The notes beneath the pieces were generated by a model. That model did not search any database and had not been told where the DNA came from. It worked only from the letters and a program-made list of their open reading frames with translations. Made by a program: the position numbers and the translations under genes. Positions 59,772 through 64,000 of a stretch of 64,000 bases of DNA are shown piece by piece. Location of the stretch: the NCBI GenBank assembly GCA_958296175.1, contig OY282448.1, forward strand, positions 2,356,127 through 2,420,126, given 5' to 3'. Position 1 is the stretch's first letter. The number at the start of each line of letters is the position of its first letter. The stretch is from an uncultured Chloroflexota bacterium (GTDB lineage Bacteria; Chloroflexota; UBA11872).

Positions 59772-61442
59772 ATGACGACGTCTGCGCCGATCGATGCGTT
59801 CGAGATCGAGGTGTTTCGGCACCTGTTCACGTCGGTGGCCGAAGAGATGGGCGTGACCGTGCAGCGCAGCGCGCACTCGCCCAACATCAAGGAACGGCGC
59901 GACCACTCCTGCGCGGTGTTCGACGCCGACGGCCGCATGGTGGCGCAGGCCGCGCACATCCCGGTGCATCTGGGCTCCATGCCCGCGTCGGTGGCGGCGG
60001 CCATCGAGGTCTACGGCGGCGGCGCGCCATCGCCCGGCGACGTGCTGATCGTCAACGACCCCTATCTGGGCGGCACCCATCTGCCCGACATCACCACGGT
60101 GTCGCCCGTCTACGTGGGCGCCAAGGGCCGCACGCATTGGGGGTGGGTGGCCACGCGCGCCCATCACGCCGACGTGGGCGGGCTGGCGCCCGGCTCCATG
60201 CCGCCCTCCACCGAGCTGTATCACGAGGGGCTGGTCATTCCGCCGCTCAAGCTGGTGGAGGCGGGGCGGTTGGACGAGCAGCTGGTCGAAATCATCTGCC
60301 GCAACGTGCGCACGCCCGAAGAGCGCCGCGGCGATCTGGACGCGCAGCTGGCCTCGCACCGCGTGGGCGAAGCGCGGCTGCAAGACTTTGCGCGGCGCTA
60401 CGGCGCGGCCGCCCTGCGCCAACGCGCCGAGGCGCTGCTGGACTATTCGGCGCGCCTGGCGCAGGCGCGGCTGCGCGTGGTGCCCGACGGCGTGTATCGA
60501 TATACCGACTACCTGGACGACGACGGCGCAGGCGGGCCGCCGCTGCCGATCACGGTCGCCATTCACGCGCGCGGCGGTCGTTTGCGGTTCGACTTCGAGG
60601 GCACGGCCCCGGCCGCGGCCGGGGCGCTGAACGCGCCCGAGGCCGTCACGCGCTCGGCCGCGGCCTACGTGGCCCGCTGCCTGATGGGCGCGGACGTTCC
60701 CGCCAACGACGGCGCAACCGAGCCGCTGGACATTGTGGTGCCCGAGGGGTCGGTGCTCAATCCGCCGCGGCCGCACGCGGTGGCGGCGGGCAACGTCGAA
60801 ACGTCGCAGCGCGTGGTGGACGTGCTGTGGGGCGCGCTGGCCATCGCCGTACCCGCGCTGGCGCCCGCCGCCAGCCAGGGAACCATGAATAACCTCATCA
60901 TCGGCGGGATCGACCCGCGCCGGAACCGCGCGTTCACCTACTACGAAACCATCGCCGGCGGGTCCGGGGCCGGGCCGACCGGCAACGGCGCGGACGCCGT
61001 GCAGGTGGCCATGACCAACACGCTCAACACGCCGATCGAGGCCATGGAACTGGCCTATCCGCTGGCCGCGCGGCGCTACGAGGTGCGGCGCGGCTCCGGT
61101 GGGCGCGGCCGCCACCGCGGCGGCGACGGCGTGATCCGCGAAATAGAGACGCTGGTTCCCGCCACCGCCACCATCGTCACCGAGCGCCGCCTCTACCAGC
61201 CGTGGGGCGCGGCCGGCGGCGGCCCGGGTCGGTCTGGCGCCAACGTCTTGGTCCTGGCCGGCGAGGAGCGTCGGCTGCCGGGCAAGGCCTCGCTCCAGCT
61301 GGCGGCCGGCGACCGCATCCGCATCGAAACGCCGGGCGGCGGCGGCTGGGGCGCGCCAGTCGGCGCCGAGGAATCCCGGCAGGGCCGCGCGTCCGCGCAG
61401 GTCGCGACAGGCGCGCCGCCCGGCGTGAAGTCCCCCGCCTAG
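59772..61442 (+). CDS. hyuB: Hydantoinase B / oxoprolinase-type HyuB subunit
   Basis: 556 residues, the usual length. '[28 protein letters not shown]' (here split), '[16 protein letters not shown]' and the C-terminal 'ETPGGGGWG' are family landmarks. HyuB works with HyuA in ATP-dependent ring opening of 5-oxoproline or hydantoins. No hyuA is adjacent in this window. The last ~30 residues past the GGGGWG motif are disordered-looking. Start ATG 59772 is chosen because the core begins there. Confidence 0.9.
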   Translation: MTTSAPIDAFEIEVFRHLFTSVAEEMGVTVQRSAHSPNIKERRDHSCAVFDADGRMVAQAAHIPVHLGSMPASVAAAIEVYGGGAPSPGDVLIVNDPYLGGTHLPDITTVSPVYVGAKGRTHWGWVATRAHHADVGGLAPGSMPPSTELYHEGLVIPPLKLVEAGRLDEQLVEIICRNVRTPEERRGDLDAQLASHRVGEARLQDFARRYGAAALRQRAEALLDYSARLAQARLRVVPDGVYRYTDYLDDDGAGGPPLPITVAIHARGGRLRFDFEGTAPAAAGALNAPEAVTRSAAAYVARCLMGADVPANDGATEPLDIVVPEGSVLNPPRPHAVAAGNVETSQRVVDVLWGALAIAVPALAPAASQGTMNNLIIGGIDPRRNRAFTYYETIAGGSGAGPTGNGADAVQVAMTNTLNTPIEAMELAYPLAARRYEVRRGSGGRGRHRGGDGVIREIETLVPATATIVTERRLYQPWGAAGGGPGRSGANVLVLAGEERRLPGKASLQLAAGDRIRIETPGGGGWGAPVGAEESRQGRASAQVATGAPPGVKSPA

Positions 61443-62041
61443 AAGAACCCGAACCGTCGCTGGGGAGGCTCCGCGGGCGTGAAGTCCACCGTGAACACCT
61501 CTCGATGAACCGCGCCGTCGCTGGTCAGGTCGCTTTCGATCAGGCTGATCCCCTTGACCGTGAAGCGCCCCTGTCGGTCGAGTTCCATCGTCTCCAGGCT
61601 GCGCACGATGGCGGTGCGCGCCCAAGGAGTGGCCTGGCGTCCGATACGCGCCAGCGTGACGTGGGGGCTGAAGGGGCGCTGGTCTACGCGCAGGCCGATG
61701 CCGCGCATAGCCTCGGTCACCGCCGCCTGCACGTCGCGCAGCGCGCCGAGTTCGCCGTCGACCCCCGCCCAGGCCACGCGCGGTTCGCCCCGCGTGGGGA
61801 ACGCGCCGCCGCTGTCGAACCCGATGCTGAACGGCCGCCGCCCCGCGGCCGCCGCCTGCATGGCCGAGCGCAGGCTGTCGATGCGCTGTGCCGGCACCTG
61901 GCCCAGAAAGGCCAGGGTCAGGTGCAGATTGTCCGGCGTGGCCGTGCGCACGTGGCGCGTGTGCGCGGCCAGCCCGGCGGCCTCGTCCGCCAACGCCGCG
62001 CGAATCGCCGGGGGAATCGTGATCGCCACGAATGCCCGCAT
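61439..62041 (-). CDS. thpR: RNA 2',3'-cyclic phosphodiesterase
   Basis: 200 residues of the 2H phosphoesterase family (LigT/ThpR). Both HxT motifs are present: 'HLTLAFLG' near residue 40 and 'HVTLARIG' near 128. It opens 2',3'-cyclic phosphates of RNA ends and can ligate tRNA halves in vitro. It is convergent with hyuB; the stops overlap by 4 bp. Confidence 0.92.
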   Translation of the reverse strand: MRAFVAITIPPAIRAALADEAAGLAAHTRHVRTATPDNLHLTLAFLGQVPAQRIDSLRSAMQAAAAGRRPFSIGFDSGGAFPTRGEPRVAWAGVDGELGALRDVQAAVTEAMRGIGLRVDQRPFSPHVTLARIGRQATPWARTAIVRSLETMELDRQGRFTVKGISLIESDLTSDGAVHREVFTVDFTPAEPPQRRFGFF

Positions 62042-62138
62042 AGGGGGCGAGTATAGTTGGCCTGCCCGTGTCAGGCGGCCGGGGGACAGCCACCGTGCTC
62101 ATGCTGCGTTCGCCGGCGTTACGCCCACGGCTGTATCC

Positions 62139-63491
62139 GTGGTGACCTCCACAGTCGACGATCGAACAGCTGCGGACGCGGACGCCGAGGTTCACGCCGA
62201 CCGCGAGCCCGTGGACGCGCGGCGTTCCCCTGGCAAGGCGCGCAGCGTTCCAGACGCCCCCGCGGCGGACGATCGGGCGGCGACCGTGGAGCGGCTGCGC
62301 CAGCGTCTTGCCGCGCACGTGCCGGCCGGTGCGCGCGCCATCGGCGGCGCGTGCGAACTGCCGGTCGTTATCGCGCGCTGCGTCAACGACCCGTGCGCCG
62401 ACGTGTTCTGGGACCGCGCGGACCATGCGCTGGCTTACGACCTGCTGCTGAACCGCCGTCCGGAGGCTCGAGCCGCGCGCGCGCCGGGCCGTGCGGCGTC
62501 GGACGCGGCGGGCGCCGCGGTTGCACGCACGCTTCGCCGCCGCGCGCATCCAGTCGTGGCCGTGCTGGACGACGCGGGCCTGGGCACGGGGCTGGCGTTC
62601 GAGGCGGTCAACCACGTCGGGCACTTGCAGGTGCCCTACGTGCTGGTGCTGGTGGACACGCAAACGCCGCGCGGCCGCAACGCGGGGGCCATGGCCCGCT
62701 ACCTCACACGGGTGCGCGGGCACGCCCGCTATACCGACGCCAAGCACCTGATCGAGGGCGCCCTGAGCCGCATGCCGGCCGGCGAACAAGCCGTGGAGGT
62801 CGTGCGCCGGCTGAAGAACTCCGTGCGCGAGCTGCTGGTGCCAACGGAGATGTGGGAAGAGCTGCTGGGCTTTATGTACCTGGGGCCGGTGGACGTGCAC
62901 AACCTGGGGGCGCTGGGCGACGTGCTGCAGCTGGCGCTGCGGGCGCGGCGCCCGATCGTGCTGCACGTCACGCTGGACGGCGGGCCGGCGATGCGCGCCA
63001 GTCAGCGGGACGCCGCGGCGGCGCGCGGCGCGCGGCGGCGCGGGGCATTGCTCCAGGCGCTGGAAGCCCGCCTGGCAAGCGACGACCGCTGTCTGCTGGT
63101 GACCACCGACACCGAGGGCGCGTTCGACACGGCCGCGCTGGCGGAACAAGCGCCCGAACGACACTTCGACCTCGGCCGCAGCGGGGGGCACGCCGCGCTC
63201 TTTGCCGCCAGCCTGGCGGCCGAGGGCTACCGGCCGGTCGTCGTCCTGGGCGAATCGAGTTTCGCCTCGGCGCTGGCGGCCCTGATGCTGGATTCGGACG
63301 ATTGGCGCGGTCCCGTGACCCTGGTACACGCCGGCAGCGGCCCCTCGCTGCGGCCGCCGGTGCGCGCCGCGCTGGAAGCTGCCGGCCTGGCCGTGTGCGA
63401 ACCCGACGCGGCGGGCGCGTGGACGCAGGCGCTCGACACGGCCAGCGACCACGGACGCTGGACGGTCCTCACGGCCTACGAGTGGACCTAG
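62139..63491 (+). CDS. Dxs/transketolase-like protein lacking thiamine-binding and catalytic residues
   Basis: About 450 residues; GTG 62139 or 62142 start, uncertain. Segments line up in order with 1-deoxyxylulose-5-phosphate synthase: 'WDRADHALAYDLL' against WDVGHQAY.HK.L, 'AVLDDAGLGTGLAFEAVNHVGH' (split) against the GDG region, 'EELLGFMYLGPVDVHNLGAL' against EELG..YIGP.DGHN, and 'HFDLGRSGGHAALFAASLAAEG' (split) against the FDVGIAEQHA region. Key residues are changed: TPP His to Asp95, GDG to DDA (144-146), NDN to VDT (172-174), catalytic Glu to Gly349. It is also shorter than Dxs. Probably a non-catalytic paralogue. Confidence 0.65.
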   Translation: MVTSTVDDRTAADADAEVHADREPVDARRSPGKARSVPDAPAADDRAATVERLRQRLAAHVPAGARAIGGACELPVVIARCVNDPCADVFWDRADHALAYDLLLNRRPEARAARAPGRAASDAAGAAVARTLRRRAHPVVAVLDDAGLGTGLAFEAVNHVGHLQVPYVLVLVDTQTPRGRNAGAMARYLTRVRGHARYTDAKHLIEGALSRMPAGEQAVEVVRRLKNSVRELLVPTEMWEELLGFMYLGPVDVHNLGALGDVLQLALRARRPIVLHVTLDGGPAMRASQRDAAAARGARRRGALLQALEARLASDDRCLLVTTDTEGAFDTAALAEQAPERHFDLGRSGGHAALFAASLAAEGYRPVVVLGESSFASALAALMLDSDDWRGPVTLVHAGSGPSLRPPVRAALEAAGLAVCEPDAAGAWTQALDTASDHGRWTVLTAYEWT

Positions 63492-63560
63492 CGCCGGCGC
63501 CTGCCCCCACGCCGGCGGGAGGCGCAGGAGCGCGGGGCGGCGGGCGGGCGGCCAGGAGAC

Positions 63561-64000
63561 GTGCGGCACTCGCCTGACACCGACGCGCGCCTGGAGCGCC
63601 CGCCGCCGGCGCGGCCGCCGATCATCGACGCGCACACCCACGTCGTGCCGGCCGACGTGGCGAACGCGCGCGGCCGGCGCCGCCAGGCCGACCTGTGGTT
63701 CCGGCGGCTCTACCGCGACGACCGCCGCACCCTGGCCACGGCCGACGACCTGCGGCGCGGCATGCGGCGCAGCGGCGTGCAGGTCAGCGTGGCGTTCGGC
63801 TTCGCCTGGCGCGACCCCGGCATGTGCCGCGCCAACAACGACTACGTGCTGGACGCGGCCAGGGCCGCCGGCGGCAGGATCGTGCCGTTCTGCGTGGCGC
63901 CGCCCGGCGACCTGGACTTCGCCGCCGCGGAACTCCAGCGCTGCCGCGCCCTAGGCGCTGTTGGCGTGGGCGAGTTGTTTCCCGACGGGCAAGGCTGGAA
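63561..64000 (+). CDS. Amidohydrolase-type TIM-barrel hydrolase (3' partial)
   Basis: 146 codons from GTG 63561 run off the right edge. 'IIDAHTHVVP' gives the HxH metal motif of the amidohydrolase-2 (ACMSD/uronate-hydrolase-like) family, followed by 'RRSGVQVSVAFGFAW' and 'GRIVPFCVAPPGD', which are usual strands of the barrel, and 'GAVGVGELFPDGQ'. The rest of the active site is beyond the window. The purine-rich AGGAG lies close to the GTG, so the start is tentative. Confidence 0.75.
   Translation, partial: MRHSPDTDARLERPPPARPPIIDAHTHVVPADVANARGRRRQADLWFRRLYRDDRRTLATADDLRRGMRRSGVQVSVAFGFAWRDPGMCRANNDYVLDAARAAGGRIVPFCVAPPGDLDFAAAELQRCRALGAVGVGELFPDGQGW

Noticed and set aside
59619..63641. A 1340-codon open frame on the minus strand
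   Set aside because: It runs antisense through hyuB, lies opposite several well-supported genes, and has a composition typical of the complementary strand in GC-rich DNA. No domain is recognisable.
1..64000. rRNA, tRNA, prophage or insertion-sequence genes
   Set aside because: I looked for transposase, integrase and phage structural motifs and for tRNA-like cloverleafs and saw none. A covariance-model scan would be needed to exclude small RNAs.

Overview
The window reads as one continuous piece of a very GC-rich bacterial chromosome. Genes are densely packed on both strands, often with 4-nt stop/start overlaps and frequent GTG starts. RNase Y, recF with a DUF721 partner, DegV, long-form HisG, an ino1/acyltransferase/mannosyltransferase/CDP-alcohol transferase lipid operon, futalosine-route menaquinone genes, RamA-like and MtaA/UroD-like corrinoid proteins, and several Gfo/Idh, PhyH, HyuB and FAD-enzyme genes point to a Chloroflexota lineage (SAR202-like or a relative) more than to an actinomycete. 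This is inferred from gene content only; no rRNA or tRNA gene was recognised.

Layout. 0-6 kb: end of an oxidoreductase, two TlpA-type thioredoxins with CcdA, an acetyltransferase, peptide deformylase, and MogA/MoaB divergent from moaD-moaE. 6-13 kb: secreted repeat protein, TPR lipoprotein, corrinoid-activation ferredoxin, an isolated nuoB, a PHP phosphoesterase. 12.4-20.5 kb: MOP-like membrane protein, ABC-2 exporter, a probable flavin-dependent halogenase with an unknown partner, PhyH dioxygenase, Gfo/Idh oxidoreductase. 20.7-24.8 kb: arsR-ino1-acyltransferase-pimA-pgsA operon for phosphatidylinositol-type lipids. 25-30 kb: RNase Y and a giant secreted RCC1-propeller/trypsin gene split by one stop codon. 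30-38 kb: methyltransferase, polysaccharide deacetylase, DegV, recF-DUF721, membrane glycosyltransferase. 38-45 kb: sugar and central metabolism (FAD enzyme, epimerase, lyase-like propeller, leuB-type dehydrogenase, class II aldolase, nagA). 45.5-48 kb: a less GC-rich accessory pair, unknown protein plus SNF2 ATPase. 49.7-54.2 kb: TetR with operator, then mqnE-mqnA-mqnC-mqnD. 54.4-57.5 kb: hisG-Gfo/Idh-MDR. 57.5-64 kb: MBL hydrolase, small lipoprotein, PH-like protein, HyuB, ThpR, a Dxs-like protein lacking catalytic residues, and the start of an amidohydrolase.

The most unusual feature is not a gene. At least six separate places carry direct repeats of about 27-29 bp separated by about 33 bp, so the period is almost always 60-62 bp, while the spacers are unrelated and the repeat sequence differs between most loci. 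The cleanest case (239-327) is an exact 28-bp repeat around a 33-bp spacer at the junction of two genes. This is the geometry of a type I-E CRISPR unit, yet no cas gene is present. It could reflect CRISPR relics, off-target Cas1-Cas2-type integration, or an undescribed dyad-repeat family.

Other leads are two genes interrupted by single in-frame stops (TGA in the RCC1-trypsin gene, TAG in a small coiled-coil membrane protein), the Dxs-like pseudoenzyme, the SNF2 pair, and a mini-ORF duplicating the recF 5' end.
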